From Anaerolineae bacterium (GTDB lineage Bacteria > Chloroflexota > Anaerolineae > B4-G1 > DUEL01), in contig JANXCY010000010.1 of assembly GCA_025060135.1 (NCBI GenBank), forward strand, positions 1 through 64,000: 64,000 nucleotides of DNA. Direction: 5' to 3'. Positions 7,689-16,987 of this stretch are shown here, piece by piece (the stretch's first letter is position 1; each line of letters starts with the position of its first letter). The notes beneath the pieces are model-generated. The model had not been told where the DNA came from. It ran no database searches and saw only the letters and a list, made by a program, of their open reading frames with translations. A program made the translations under genes and the position numbers.

Positions 7689-9122
7689 ATGAACTGGCTA
7701 TTCGCGATCATTGACTGGATCAAAGGGCTTGGCGCCTCGGTGATGCTGCCCATCATGATCTTCCTCATTGGCTTGATCCTAGGCGCCAAGGCGGGACGGG
7801 CCTTCCGCTCGGCGGTAACCATCGGTATTGCCTTCGTGGGTATCGGCCTGGTGATCAATCTGCTGTGGACTAACCTGGGCGATGCCGCGCAGGCGATGGT
7901 ATCCCGCACCGGGGTTTCCCTGGATGTGGTAGACGTGGGATGGCCCGCCGCGGCGGCGATCGCCTTCGGGGGGACAGTGGGCACCTGGATTATTCCCCTC
8001 TCCATCCTGGTGAACATTATCATGCTGGTGACCCGGGGCACGAAGACGCTGAACGTGGACATCTGGAACTTCTGGCATTTTGCGTTCACCGGTGCCCTGG
8101 TCTACGCCGTTTCCCAGAATCTGGCCCTGGCTCTGGCGGCCGCGGCTCTGAATGCCGCCATCGCCCTCTTCCTGGCAGACTGGACGGCTCCCGGGGTTCA
8201 GGATTTCTACGGCGTGCCGACCATCTCCATCCCCCACGGCTTCTCGGCAGCCTACGTGCCTATTGCTATCCCCCTGAACAAACTCATTGACGTGATTCCG
8301 GGGCTGAACAAACTGCAAGCCGATCCGGAAACGATCCAGCGCCGCCTGGGGGTCCTGGGTGAGCCCATCATCCTGGGTGTGGTGATCGGCCTGATCCTGG
8401 GCTGTCTGGCCTGGCTGGGAGACCCCAATGTGGGCACTTTCGGCACCCAGTTGCAGAAAATCCTGGTGTTGGCCATTAACCTGGGCGCGGTCATGCTCCT
8501 GATGCCCCGGATGGTGGCTATCCTGATGGAGGGCTTGATCCCCATCTCCGAAGCGGCCCGCGAGTTTATGAAGCGCCGGTTCGCAGGCGGGGAGTTCTAC
8601 ATCGGCCTGGATTCCGCCATCCTCATCGGCCACCCGGCGGCTATCGCCACCGCCTTGCTGCTGGTTCCCGTCACCATCGCACTGGCGATCGGGCTAAGCG
8701 CGGTCGGCCTGAACCGCATCCTGCCCTTCGCGGACCTGGCGGTGATCCCCTTCATGGTCTGTATGATTGCTCCCATCACCCGGGGGAACATCGTGCGCGG
8801 GGTCATTATCGGCACCATCGTGATCGCGGTTGGCCTGATCCTGGGCACCTCTATCGCGCCGCTCCACACCGCAGCCGCCATCGACGCCAAGTTCAAGATG
8901 CCCGAAGGTGCCACCCAGATCGCCAGCATCTGCGACGGGACCAATCCGCTGACCTGGCTCCTCTTGAACTTCAGCAAACTGGGCGGCTGGATTGGGTGGG
9001 CGATCGCGGTGATCATCTTCGGGGTCATCGTCTTCCTCTACAAGCGAAATCCGACCGGCTGGGAAATAGCGGCGGGAGGACCCAGGCCTGAAAGCCTGTC
9101 CGCTGGCTCGTCCGAGAGCTAA
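7689..9122 (+). CDS. gatC: PTS galactitol-type permease, EIIC subunit
   Basis: 477 aa, polytopic membrane protein with about ten hydrophobic segments. It imports a polyol or sugar coupled to phosphorylation by the cognate EIIB. Similarity to GatC-type EIIC proteins is seen in the N-terminal MLPIMIFLIGLILG, in TLNVDIWNFWHF, and in the late DGTNPLTWLL. AAAGGAGG precedes the ATG by 6 nt. EIIA and EIIB are separate downstream genes, as in gat systems. No galactitol-phosphate dehydrogenase or aldolase is nearby, so the true substrate is open; 'galactitol' is only the family name. Confidence 0.87.
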   Translation: MNWLFAIIDWIKGLGASVMLPIMIFLIGLILGAKAGRAFRSAVTIGIAFVGIGLVINLLWTNLGDAAQAMVSRTGVSLDVVDVGWPAAAAIAFGGTVGTWIIPLSILVNIIMLVTRGTKTLNVDIWNFWHFAFTGALVYAVSQNLALALAAAALNAAIALFLADWTAPGVQDFYGVPTISIPHGFSAAYVPIAIPLNKLIDVIPGLNKLQADPETIQRRLGVLGEPIILGVVIGLILGCLAWLGDPNVGTFGTQLQKILVLAINLGAVMLLMPRMVAILMEGLIPISEAAREFMKRRFAGGEFYIGLDSAILIGHPAAIATALLLVPVTIALAIGLSAVGLNRILPFADLAVIPFMVCMIAPITRGNIVRGVIIGTIVIAVGLILGTSIAPLHTAAAIDAKFKMPEGATQIASICDGTNPLTWLLLNFSKLGGWIGWAIAVIIFGVIVFLYKRNPTGWEIAAGGPRPESLSAGSSES

Positions 9123-9150
9123 TCCGGTTGGGAGGCTCTCCTCTACGCGG

Positions 9151-9179
9151 ACGCGCGGGGCTGGGAGAGCCCCGCGCGT
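9151..9179. terminator. 12-bp GC hairpin after EIIC
   Basis: ACGCGCGGGGCT (9151-9162) pairs exactly with AGCCCCGCGCGT (9168-9179) around GGGAG. No U-tract follows; it may attenuate transcription into the regulator gene or protect the EIIC mRNA 3' end. Confidence 0.45.
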
Positions 9180-9198
9180 CTCCCCCTCAGTATCTGAA

Positions 9199-10152
9199 GT
9201 GGAACGGGAAGATTTTCTGGCCTATATCGCCGGGCTATACTATGAGGAAAATCTCACCGAAGCCGAGATTGGGCATCGGGTAGGACTCTCCCGTTCCACG
9301 GTCTCCCGGCTGCTGCGCGCGGCCCGGGAGGCTGGCATTGTCAAAATCATCATTGATTATCCCTGGCGGGTATCTCCGGAACTGGAACAAAAACTGACCG
9401 AACGGTTTCAACTGACCGAAGCCATTGTGCTGAAAGGGCAAGAACGGCCATATCCGGATGTCCTGAAAGGGCTGGGTATTTTGGCCGCCCGATACATAGA
9501 GAGCGTTCTCACCGATGGAATGGTCCTGGGTATTTCGTGGGGAACCGCTGTTCACAGCACTATTTTGGCTCTCAAACCCAAACCGTACACCGGTGTAAAG
9601 GTGGTTCAGATGATCGGAGCCGTGGGGACCAGTGATCCCCAGATAGATGGGCCGGAACTGGCCCGTCATCTGGCCAGCGTTTGTAACGGGGAATATCGGT
9701 TCCTGCACGCGCCTTTGATTGTGGAGTCTCCCCAGGTCCGGGACGCACTGTTACAGGAGCCCCATATTCGGGAGACGCTGGAAATGGCCCGCCAGGCCGA
9801 TCTGGCCCTGGTGGGTATTGGCTCTCCCCGCCCTGAGGTCTCCAGCCTCCTGCGCGCAGGCTATCTACCCCGGGAAGCCCTGACCCGGCTGTGGGAAGAA
9901 GGAGCCGTAGGAGACATCTGCGCCCGACACTACGACATCCAAGGACGTTTTCTGGACATCCCGCTCAACCAGCGGATCGTCGGTATTGATCCGGAGGGCA
10001 TCTGTCGTATCAAACAGGTCATTGGAGTGGCCGGAGGAGAGGCCAAAGCGGAGGCAATTCTGGGCGCATTGCGTTCCGGGTGCCTGGATGTGCTGGTTAC
10101 CGATGAAGCCGCTGCCCGAAAAGTGTTGCAGCTGGACGAAATGACGAGGTAA
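9199..10152 (+). CDS. SorC/DeoR-family sugar-responsive transcriptional regulator
   Basis: 317 aa. An N-terminal helix-turn-helix (about residues 18-45, LTEAEIGHRVGLSRSTVSRL) precedes the SorC effector domain (about 60-315), which typically binds a phosphorylated sugar; LGISWGTAVH, VQMIGAVG and ALVGIGSP are family-type segments. It lies between PTS genes and is the probable regulator of the cluster, sensing the imported sugar phosphate (inference). The start is GTG 9199, with no strong ribosome-binding site. Candidate targets are the inverted repeat at 6008-6025 and the 7555-7688 gap. Confidence 0.87.
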   Translation: MEREDFLAYIAGLYYEENLTEAEIGHRVGLSRSTVSRLLRAAREAGIVKIIIDYPWRVSPELEQKLTERFQLTEAIVLKGQERPYPDVLKGLGILAARYIESVLTDGMVLGISWGTAVHSTILALKPKPYTGVKVVQMIGAVGTSDPQIDGPELARHLASVCNGEYRFLHAPLIVESPQVRDALLQEPHIRETLEMARQADLALVGIGSPRPEVSSLLRAGYLPREALTRLWEEGAVGDICARHYDIQGRFLDIPLNQRIVGIDPEGICRIKQVIGVAGGEAKAEAILGALRSGCLDVLVTDEAAARKVLQLDEMTR

Positions 10153-10155
10153 CCT

Positions 10156-10581
10156 ATGTTTGACGCCCTGCTTCGGATGATCCTGGGAGAATGGGTCAGC
10201 CGTCTCCTGGACTTCTTAAAAGCCCATCCCGATCTGGTAACCACGATTTTTGCGCTCTGGCTGGGGCTGTTTGCCGCAGGCCGCTACCAGTTGTGGCGAA
10301 TTGAACAGAAGACGACGGAACTGGTGCTGGAGATGGCCCGGGACCTGATCGCCCAGAAGCCGAATATGACTGCCCAGGGGCTGTACAAACGCATCTATCC
10401 CCGGTGGGCAGAATCCCTGAGGCGCTGGGCCTGGTTTGTCCCCCATCGGTTTGAACTCTGGCCCGTTCCAGTCCGCCCGGATACCGTTCAGCAGAAAATC
10501 CCCTTCTCCCCTCAGTGGATTGCCGAGACTCTACGGCGGCACGGAGTGAGCCTGGCGGAATCCCCCCGAAGTGTTCGTTAA
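10156..10581 (+). CDS. small membrane protein of unknown function inside the PTS operon
   Basis: 141 aa, not recognised. One hydrophobic helix (about residues 27-47, LVTTIFALWLGLFAAGRYQLW) is followed by a charged, probably cytoplasmic region rich in Arg and Trp (RRWAWFVPHRFELWPV). It starts 3 bp after the regulator stop and ends 14 bp before the EIIA start, so it belongs to the transcription unit. It could be an accessory to the permease or regulator. Confidence 0.6.
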   Translation: MFDALLRMILGEWVSRLLDFLKAHPDLVTTIFALWLGLFAAGRYQLWRIEQKTTELVLEMARDLIAQKPNMTAQGLYKRIYPRWAESLRRWAWFVPHRFELWPVPVRPDTVQQKIPFSPQWIAETLRRHGVSLAESPRSVR

Positions 10582-10595
10582 AGGCGGGCTCAGCG

Positions 10596-11093
10596 ATGAT
10601 GATGGAATGGGTCCGGGAAGAATTGGTGATCGTGCCGATGCGCGCGAGAAGCGCGGCGGAGGTTATTACCCAATTGGGCATACGGCTGGAACAAGGAGGG
10701 TTTGTCAAACCCACCTGGATCCCAGCCGTTCTGGAACGGGAGAAGGCGTTCGCAACGGGTCTGCCCACGCCGGATGTGGGCGTTGCCATTCCTCACACGG
10801 ACCCGGAACACGTCGTCCGTCCGGCCATCGCCGTAGGGGTGCTGGAAAAACCGGTGGCTTTTGGGGAAATGGGCAACCCAGAAGGCGTGGTGCCCGTACA
10901 GATTGTCTGCGCGCTGGCTGTGGCCCAATCGGATTTGCTGGTGGCTCTGTTACAGCGTCTGGTGGATATGTTCCAGACCCCCGGCGTATTACAGCGTATC
11001 GCGGCCGCGAAAAGCCCGAAGGAGGTAGTGCAAATCTTTCAACAATATCTCCAGTGGAGCCAGCCCGCCGGGGCCGAAGAGCCTGTCGGGTAG
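10596..11093 (+). CDS. gatA: PTS EIIA subunit (fructose/mannitol/galactitol type)
   Basis: 165 aa. Takes phosphate from HPr onto His67 in the family motif VAIPHTDPEHV and passes it to EIIB. Length and motif match the PTS EIIA type-2 family. Translation starts at one of three consecutive in-frame ATGs; 10596 is the first. Cytosolic. Confidence 0.87.
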   Translation: MMMEWVREELVIVPMRARSAAEVITQLGIRLEQGGFVKPTWIPAVLEREKAFATGLPTPDVGVAIPHTDPEHVVRPAIAVGVLEKPVAFGEMGNPEGVVPVQIVCALAVAQSDLLVALLQRLVDMFQTPGVLQRIAAAKSPKEVVQIFQQYLQWSQPAGAEEPVG

Positions 11094-11169
11094 CCCATAT
11101 GCTGACGCAGGCGGCCTGGCCCAGCGGAATCCAGACGACTATCACCGAATAGGAGGAATAAAAACAAAA

Positions 11170-11463
11170 ATGGAAGAAAAACGTGTGTTAATCGCCTGTG
11201 GAACCTCCATCGCGACGGCGACCGTAGTGGCAGAGAAGGTCAAGGAAATTGCCCAGAAAGCGGGTATTCCGGTCAAGGTTGCCCAATGTAAGGCAGCGGA
11301 GGTCAAAGGACGGATTGAGACCTTTCGTCCCCACATTATTGTAGCCACCACGCTGGTTCCCAAGGACCTGGGGATTCCGGTGTTCAACGGGATTCCTTTC
11401 CTTTCCGGCGTTGGGGTGGAAGCCGTAGAAGCCCAGATTGTGGAAGCGTTAAAGAAAGCCTGA
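11170..11463 (+). CDS. gatB: PTS EIIB subunit (galactitol type)
   Basis: 97 aa. Phosphate carrier with the P-loop-like active site IACGTSIATAT; Cys10 is the phosphorylated residue. It passes phosphate to the substrate bound by EIIC. AGGAGG at 11151-11156 lies rather far (13 nt) from the ATG, through an A-rich stretch. It ends 12 bp before the E1alpha start, which physically joins the PTS and dehydrogenase genes. Confidence 0.88.
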   Translation: MEEKRVLIACGTSIATATVVAEKVKEIAQKAGIPVKVAQCKAAEVKGRIETFRPHIIVATTLVPKDLGIPVFNGIPFLSGVGVEAVEAQIVEALKKA

Positions 11464-11475
11464 AGCCAACGATCT

Positions 11476-12447
11476 ATGGCAAACGTCAGCCGTCTCAGTT
11501 TGGGGCAGAAGCGAGAACTTCTGCGCCAAATGTACTTGATCCGCGCCTTTGAGGAGAAGGCGGAGGAACTCTATGCGATGGGCAAGGTGCACGGAACCAT
11601 GCACCTTTCCATCGGGATGGAGGCTTCTGCGGTGGGCGCGATTGCAGCACTCCGGCCCGATGATTTTATCCTCAGCACCCATCGGGGGCATGGGCACTGT
11701 ATTGCCAAAGGTGCCGACCTGAACCAGATGATGGCGGAGTTTATGGGGAAGGAGACCGGAACCTGCAGGGGCCGGGGCGGTTCCATGCACATTGCTGACC
11801 CGGAAAAGGGCAACCTGGGTGCCAATGGAGTGGTGGCTGGAGGCATCCCCATCGCGGTGGGCGTGGGACTGGCTCTCAAAATGCAACGGCGGGACCAGGT
11901 GGTCATGTGTTTCTTCGGCGACGGCGCGGCGAATACCGGGGCGTTCCATGAGTCGCTGAATATGGCCGCGATCTGGTCGCTGCCTGTGGTGTTTGTGTGC
12001 GAAAACAATCAATACGCCATGTCGTTCCCGGTCCAGAAAGCCTTCCGGATCGCGCGCATCTCCGATCGCGCCGCTGCCTACGGGATGCCCGGCGTAACCG
12101 TGGACGGGAACGACATCCTGGCCGTTTATGCGGCTGCAAAGGAAGCTGTGGATCGGGCTCGGGCCGGTGGCGGGCCCACACTGATAGAGAACGTTACCTA
12201 TCGCTGGCGGGGCCATTCCAAGAGCGACGCCGGGCGATACCGGACCCGGGAAGAGGTAGAAGAATGGAAAAGAAAGTGCCCGATCCAGCGCTTCCGCCAG
12301 AGGTTGATAGAAGAAGGAGCCCTAAGCCCGGAAGAAGCCGACCGCATCCGGGATGAAGCCTATGCCGCTGTGGAAGCCGCTGTTGCCTTTGCCGAGGCCA
12401 GCCCGGAGCCCGCACTGGAGAGCATTGAAGAGGGAGTATATGCCTGA
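11476..12447 (+). CDS. thiamine-diphosphate-dependent 2-oxoacid dehydrogenase E1 alpha (pyruvate/acetoin type)
   Basis: 323 aa. Decarboxylates a 2-oxo acid (or cleaves acetoin) on thiamine diphosphate and loads the acetyl group onto lipoyl-E2. It shows [15 protein letters not shown], the ThDP motif [15 protein letters not shown]...NN, and the phosphorylation-loop-like [10 protein letters not shown]. The compact size and GSMH context resemble AcoA/PdhA of bacteria. Substrate (pyruvate, acetoin or branched-chain) cannot be fixed from sequence; coupling to a PTS, which releases pyruvate, favours pyruvate. Its stop overlaps the E1beta start (TGATG). Confidence 0.9.
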   Translation: MANVSRLSLGQKRELLRQMYLIRAFEEKAEELYAMGKVHGTMHLSIGMEASAVGAIAALRPDDFILSTHRGHGHCIAKGADLNQMMAEFMGKETGTCRGRGGSMHIADPEKGNLGANGVVAGGIPIAVGVGLALKMQRRDQVVMCFFGDGAANTGAFHESLNMAAIWSLPVVFVCENNQYAMSFPVQKAFRIARISDRAAAYGMPGVTVDGNDILAVYAAAKEAVDRARAGGGPTLIENVTYRWRGHSKSDAGRYRTREEVEEWKRKCPIQRFRQRLIEEGALSPEEADRIRDEAYAAVEAAVAFAEASPEPALESIEEGVYA

Positions 12448-13433
12448 TGCGAGAATTGAGTTATGCTGAGGCGATTCGGGAGGCCCTGCGGCAGGAAATG
12501 CAGCGCGACGAACGGGTGTTCATCATCGGCGAGGATGTTGGCGTCTACGGCGGGGCGTTCGGAGTTACGCTGGGGCTGGTGGAAGAGTTCGGCGAGGAGC
12601 GGGTCATTGACACTCCCATCAGCGAGTTGGGAGTCGTTGGAGCCATGACCGGCGCGGCGCTGGTCGGGATGCGGCCCGTTGGCGAGATCATGTTTATGGA
12701 CTTCATCACCCTGGCTTCCGAACAACTGGTCAACCAGGCCGCCAAAATCCATTTCATGTTCGGCGGTAAAGAAAAAGTCCCGTTTGTCCTTCGCACTCCG
12801 GCGGGCTCAGGAACCGGCGCAGCCGCCCAGCACTCTCAGAGCCTGGAAAACTGGTTCGTCCATATCCCTGGCCTCAAGGTAGTGATGCCCAGCACCCCCT
12901 ACGATGCCAAAGGTCTGCTGATCGCTTCCATTCGGGACGACAATCCGGTCGTTTTTGTGGAACACAAGTTGCTCTACAAAGTCCGGGGACCAGTGCCGGA
13001 AGAGCCGTACACCATCCCCCTCGGCACGGCGGACGTGAAAAGGGAAGGACGGGACCTTACCGTTATCGCCACTTCCATCATGGTTCAGCGTGCCCTTCAG
13101 GCAGCAACCCTCCTGGCCGAAGAGGGCATTGAAGCCGAGGTGATCGACCCCCGTACCCTGAAGCCCCTGGATAAAGAGACGATCATCCGGTCCGTCATTA
13201 AAACGGGACGGGTGCTGATCGTGCATGAGGCCTGCAAAACCGGTGGCTTCGGAGGAGAACTGGCCGCCGTGATTGTGGAGAGCGAGGCATTTGACTATCT
13301 GGACGCTCCGGTCATTCGGCTTGCAGGCCGGGACATTCCTATCCCATATAATCGGACCCTGGAGTATCATACTGTGCCTCAGGTGGAAGACATCGTAGAG
13401 GCGGCCCGTCGCCTGGCGCAGGGGAGGGTGTAA
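12447..13433 (+). CDS. 2-oxoacid dehydrogenase E1 beta
   Basis: 328 aa, standard size. Forms the alpha2beta2 E1 heterotetramer with the preceding gene. Typical segments are the N-terminal [39 protein letters not shown], the [19 protein letters not shown] loop and the C-terminal [18 protein letters not shown] overlaps the upstream TGA and the downstream GTG starts 2 bp after its stop, so translation is probably coupled. Confidence 0.92.
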   Translation: MRELSYAEAIREALRQEMQRDERVFIIGEDVGVYGGAFGVTLGLVEEFGEERVIDTPISELGVVGAMTGAALVGMRPVGEIMFMDFITLASEQLVNQAAKIHFMFGGKEKVPFVLRTPAGSGTGAAAQHSQSLENWFVHIPGLKVVMPSTPYDAKGLLIASIRDDNPVVFVEHKLLYKVRGPVPEEPYTIPLGTADVKREGRDLTVIATSIMVQRALQAATLLAEEGIEAEVIDPRTLKPLDKETIIRSVIKTGRVLIVHEACKTGGFGGELAAVIVESEAFDYLDAPVIRLAGRDIPIPYNRTLEYHTVPQVEDIVEAARRLAQGRV

Positions 13434-13435
13434 CT

Positions 13436-14791
13436 GTGGCGACCCCAGTGATTATGCCCAAACTGGAGATGGCCCAGGAGACGGCCACCGTCGTGGAGTG
13501 GCTGAAACGGGAAGGCGAGTATGTGGAGAAAGGGGAGCCCCTCCTGGTGGTGGAGACGGAGAAAATCACGGTAGAGATAGAGGCACCCGCTTCGGGCATC
13601 CTGGCCGGAGTACGGGTGGGGCCAGGAGATGTGGTCCCGGTTACCCAGATCATTGCCTACATCCTGGAGCCGGGGGAAGAACTCCCCGATGAAGCGCGCA
13701 CGGGAGTGGCTCCCGTTTCTGTCCCAGCCCGGCCATCGGTATCTCCTCTCCCCGAAATTCCTCCATCTCCGTCCGTCCCACCGCTCCGGGCGCCAGCCGC
13801 CACGCCGGTAGCCCGACGGCTCGCGGAGACCTACGGGATAGATTTGGGGACCGTCGTGGGCACCGGCCCGGGAGGACAGATTACCCGGTCGGACGTGGAG
13901 GCTGTTCGGGCACGATCCCGCGAACCGATGGTAGCCCCGCCGTCCCCCGAGCCCGAAAAAGTCCGGGCCACCCCTGCTGCCCGGCGGATCGCGCGGGAAC
14001 AGGGTGTAGACCTCACAACCCTTCGGGGAACCGGCCCGCGCGGTCGGATTCAGGCCGCAGACGTGCTCCAGGCTATCCAGATGGCCCCTCCGGCAGCCGC
14101 TCCCGAGGTGATCCCTCTGACCGGAATGCGGCGAACCATCGCGGAGCGCATGACGGCCAGTTACCAGGCGGTGCCGCATATTATGTTTACTGTCTCCGTG
14201 GACGTGGGGGCTCTGGAAGAGATGCGTGCCCGATTGAACCGGATGGCGGAGGCAGAGGGAGGGCCTCATATCTCGCTGACGGCTCTGCTGGTGAAAGCGG
14301 TTGCCTGGACTCTCCGGCGGCATCCCTGGCTGAACAGCACCTTGCGCGGTGAGGAAATCCATCTGTTGCCGGAGATCAACATCGGAGTGGCGGTGGCTCT
14401 GGATACCGGGCTGATTGTCCCCGTGGTGCATCAGGCAGACCGGAAGGGACTGGCAGAAATTGCGGCGGCCGTGAACGACCGGGTACGACGGGCCCGCGAG
14501 GGCCGGCTGACTCCGACGGACGTAGCCGGAGGGACCTTTACGATTTCCAACCTGGGGCCATTCGGGATCGAGCAGTTCACGGCAATTATCAATCCTCCCC
14601 AGGTGGCCATTCTGGCCGTGGGTGCAGCGACGCGACAACCTGTAGCGGATGACACGGGAGGGGTCCGGGTCCGCCCGATTATGAAGATGACCCTCTCCGT
14701 AGACCATCGGGTAGTGGATGGGGCTCAGGCAGCCTTGTTCCTGAAGGACCTGAAAACAGCGCTGGAATTCCCCTATTTCCTTTTATGTTAA
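13436..14791 (+). CDS. dihydrolipoamide acyltransferase (E2) with two peripheral-subunit-binding domains
   Basis: 451 aa. Core of the complex: carries acyl groups on lipoyl-lysine and transfers them to CoA. Order of domains: lipoyl domain (1-80) with Lys43 in VETEKITVEI; linker; a first subunit-binding domain (about 121-157, ATPVARRLAETYGIDL...GPGGQI); a second (about 180-217, ATPAARRIAREQGVDL...GPRGRI); a Pro/Ala linker; and the catalytic domain (about 225-451) with SVDHRVVDG near the end, where His/Asp are catalytic. Two subunit-binding domains are unusual. GTG start 2 bp after E1beta; no separate ribosome-binding site needed. Confidence 0.92.
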   Translation: MATPVIMPKLEMAQETATVVEWLKREGEYVEKGEPLLVVETEKITVEIEAPASGILAGVRVGPGDVVPVTQIIAYILEPGEELPDEARTGVAPVSVPARPSVSPLPEIPPSPSVPPLRAPAATPVARRLAETYGIDLGTVVGTGPGGQITRSDVEAVRARSREPMVAPPSPEPEKVRATPAARRIAREQGVDLTTLRGTGPRGRIQAADVLQAIQMAPPAAAPEVIPLTGMRRTIAERMTASYQAVPHIMFTVSVDVGALEEMRARLNRMAEAEGGPHISLTALLVKAVAWTLRRHPWLNSTLRGEEIHLLPEINIGVAVALDTGLIVPVVHQADRKGLAEIAAAVNDRVRRAREGRLTPTDVAGGTFTISNLGPFGIEQFTAIINPPQVAILAVGAATRQPVADDTGGVRVRPIMKMTLSVDHRVVDGAQAALFLKDLKTALEFPYFLLC

Positions 14792-14836
14792 TGGTGGGTT
14801 TTGGGGACGGAAACCTGTATCAACATAGGATAACCC

Positions 14837-15106
14837 ATGCCGGAAATCACGCTCACTGTACGCCACGAAGTAGGATTGCACGCGCGACCTGCCGCACTGT
14901 TTGTGCAGACAGCCAATCGCTTTAAGAGCAACATCGTCGTGATCCACGGCGAACGGAGGGCCAACGCCAAGAGTATACTGGGCGTGTTAACTTTGGGTGC
15001 CAATCAGGGAGCCATTATTACAGTCCGCGCCGAAGGGGAAGACGCCGACGAAGCACTGAAGGCGCTGGAGTTGCTCGTAGAAAGCAATTTCGGAGAAGCC
15101 GTATGA
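14837..15106 (+). CDS. ptsH: phosphocarrier protein HPr
   Basis: 89 aa. Accepts phosphate from EI on His15 (GLHARPA) and donates it to EIIA. Ser46 in NAKSILGV, the site used by HPr kinase in Firmicutes, is also present, though no kinase gene lies in the window. The stop overlaps the ptsI start (ATGA). Confidence 0.93.
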   Translation: MPEITLTVRHEVGLHARPAALFVQTANRFKSNIVVIHGERRANAKSILGVLTLGANQGAIITVRAEGEDADEALKALELLVESNFGEAV

Positions 15107-16827
15107 GAACCATCTGTGGGATTCCTGCCTCCCCTGGCATTGCCATTGGCCCGGTGTTCCAGTATCAACGCTCCCAACTCTCGATTGAACCGCGCCGGGT
15201 GGAAGACCCGGACGCGGAATGGCACCGCCTACAGGTGGCAATAGAGAAGGCCCGCGAGCAACTTCTTGCGATCTGCGCTTCGGTAAAGGAGAGCGGCCAA
15301 GAGTACACCGCGATTTTCCAGGCCCAGGCCCTGATGCTGGAAGACCCCGAGTTATTGACTGCTGTCCGGATGGCCATTGGTGAGCAGCGACTGAATGCTG
15401 AGGCCGCTCTGGCAAAGGTGGCAGAACAGTACGCGGAAATGCTGGCGACGCTGGAAGATGAGTATCTACGGGCTCGCGCGGCGGATGTGCGAGATGTCAA
15501 AGACCGGGTGCTCCGGATTCTGCTGGGCGTGGAGGATGCCCCTGCCAGGGCTCTCCATATCCCCTCGGTGATTGTGGCCCGCGACCTGACCCCTTCGGAT
15601 ACTGCCCTGCTGGACAAGTCGCTGGTGCTGGGCTTCTGTACCGTCGAGGGGGGACCTACCTCTCACACCGCGATTCTGGCCCGGGGCCTTGGCCTGCCTG
15701 CTGTAGTGGGTGCAGGCCCTCAGGTCCTGGATGTCCCCAACGGCACGACGGTGATTCTGGATGGCACGCAGGGCATGTTGTTGACCGAACCGGACCGCGA
15801 GACCCTGGAAGCGTATCGGTCGCGCCAGTCTGCCTATGCCGCTTTCCTGTGCACGGCGAAAGAAGCGGCTCACCTCCCGGCCATCACCCGCGATGGCCAT
15901 CGGGTGGAGGTGGTGGCCAACATCGGGAATGTGGAAGGGGCCCGAACTGCTCTGGAAGCCGGGGCCGAAGGCGTGGGATTGCTCCGAACGGAGTTCCTCT
16001 ATCTGGAGCGAGACCATCTCCCGGATGAGGAGGAACAGTATCAGGCCTATCGGGCCATTGTGGAGGTGTTTGGCGACCGGCCCGTCATTCTGCGCACGCT
16101 GGATATTGGTGGGGATAAAGACCTGCCCTACCTGTCATTGCCTCGGGAATTGAATCCTTTTCTGGGCCTGCGGGCTGTGCGCCTCTGCCTGGCCTATCCG
16201 GACCTCTTTCGTCCCCAATTACGGGCGGCCCTGCGGGCCGCTGTGGCTGGCAATCTCAAAATTATGTTCCCCATGATCGCCACTGTGGGGGAAGTGCGGC
16301 TGGCCAAAGCCATACTGGAGGAGTGCCGGGCCGAACTGCAAGCGGAGGGGAAACCGGTACCGGATCGGGTAGACGTGGGTATTATGGTGGAAATCCCCGC
16401 AGCGGCAGTTATGGCAGACCACCTGGCGGCGGAAGTGGACTTCTTCTCCATCGGCACCAACGACCTGAGCCAGTACACCATGGCCGCCGATCGGACCAAT
16501 GCCTCGGTCGCCCATCTGGCTTCGGCCTTCCACCCGGCTGTGTTGCGCCTGGTGCGAGACGTCATTTACGCGGCCCATGCCCAAGGAAAGTGGGTTGGCC
16601 TCTGTGGGGAACTGGCCGGAGAGCCCCTGGCTATCCCGATCCTGCTGGGGCTGGGGTTGGACGAATTCAGTATGAACCCCTCCGCCATTCCGGTGGCCAA
16701 GCACATCATCCGCTCACTGACCTGGGAAGAGACCCGGGAGATCGCCCGGGTCGCCCTGGAACTGGAGAGCGCCGATGCAGTGCAGGAATGGGTTCGGACC
16801 CAGATCCCGGAGGTCGCGAAGTTCTAA
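15103..16827 (+). CDS. ptsI: PTS enzyme I (PEP-protein phosphotransferase)
   Basis: 574 aa, standard length. Autophosphorylates from phosphoenolpyruvate, releasing pyruvate, and phosphorylates HPr. Active-site His188 lies in EGGPTSHTAILAR; PEP-binding segments include LRTEFLYL, RTLDIGGDKDLPY and FSIGTNDLSQYTMAADR, and the late GLCGELAGEP carries the active-site Cys. Having HPr and EI at the end of the operon makes the PTS self-contained. Confidence 0.95.
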   Translation: MRTICGIPASPGIAIGPVFQYQRSQLSIEPRRVEDPDAEWHRLQVAIEKAREQLLAICASVKESGQEYTAIFQAQALMLEDPELLTAVRMAIGEQRLNAEAALAKVAEQYAEMLATLEDEYLRARAADVRDVKDRVLRILLGVEDAPARALHIPSVIVARDLTPSDTALLDKSLVLGFCTVEGGPTSHTAILARGLGLPAVVGAGPQVLDVPNGTTVILDGTQGMLLTEPDRETLEAYRSRQSAYAAFLCTAKEAAHLPAITRDGHRVEVVANIGNVEGARTALEAGAEGVGLLRTEFLYLERDHLPDEEEQYQAYRAIVEVFGDRPVILRTLDIGGDKDLPYLSLPRELNPFLGLRAVRLCLAYPDLFRPQLRAALRAAVAGNLKIMFPMIATVGEVRLAKAILEECRAELQAEGKPVPDRVDVGIMVEIPAAAVMADHLAAEVDFFSIGTNDLSQYTMAADRTNASVAHLASAFHPAVLRLVRDVIYAAHAQGKWVGLCGELAGEPLAIPILLGLGLDEFSMNPSAIPVAKHIIRSLTWEETREIARVALELESADAVQEWVRTQIPEVAKF

Positions 16828-16913
16828 CTTGCCGAACCTGTGCATTGCTTCTTCGCGAAGGGAAGCCCAGGCGTTCTCTGGATGAAACCTGAGGGATGGG
16901 CAGGGAGGGGCTT

Positions 16914-16946
16914 AGAAAAAACGTGCGGGCAGTTTTCCTGCCCGCC
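16914..16946 (-). terminator. intrinsic terminator of gcvPA (minus strand)
   Basis: GCGGGCA (16925-16931) pairs with TGCCCGC (16939-16945). On the minus strand the hairpin is followed, after ACG, by a run of T (complement of A16915-16921). It may also stop plus-strand transcripts from ptsI. Confidence 0.7.
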
Positions 16947-16987
16947 CATAGCGCGATCGGTTCCTCATCAGAGCATTGGAGAGACCG

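Noticed and set aside
6148-16827. Galactitol as the confirmed PTS substrate
   Set aside because: No galactitol-phosphate dehydrogenase or tagatose pathway gene is nearby; only the permease family is known.
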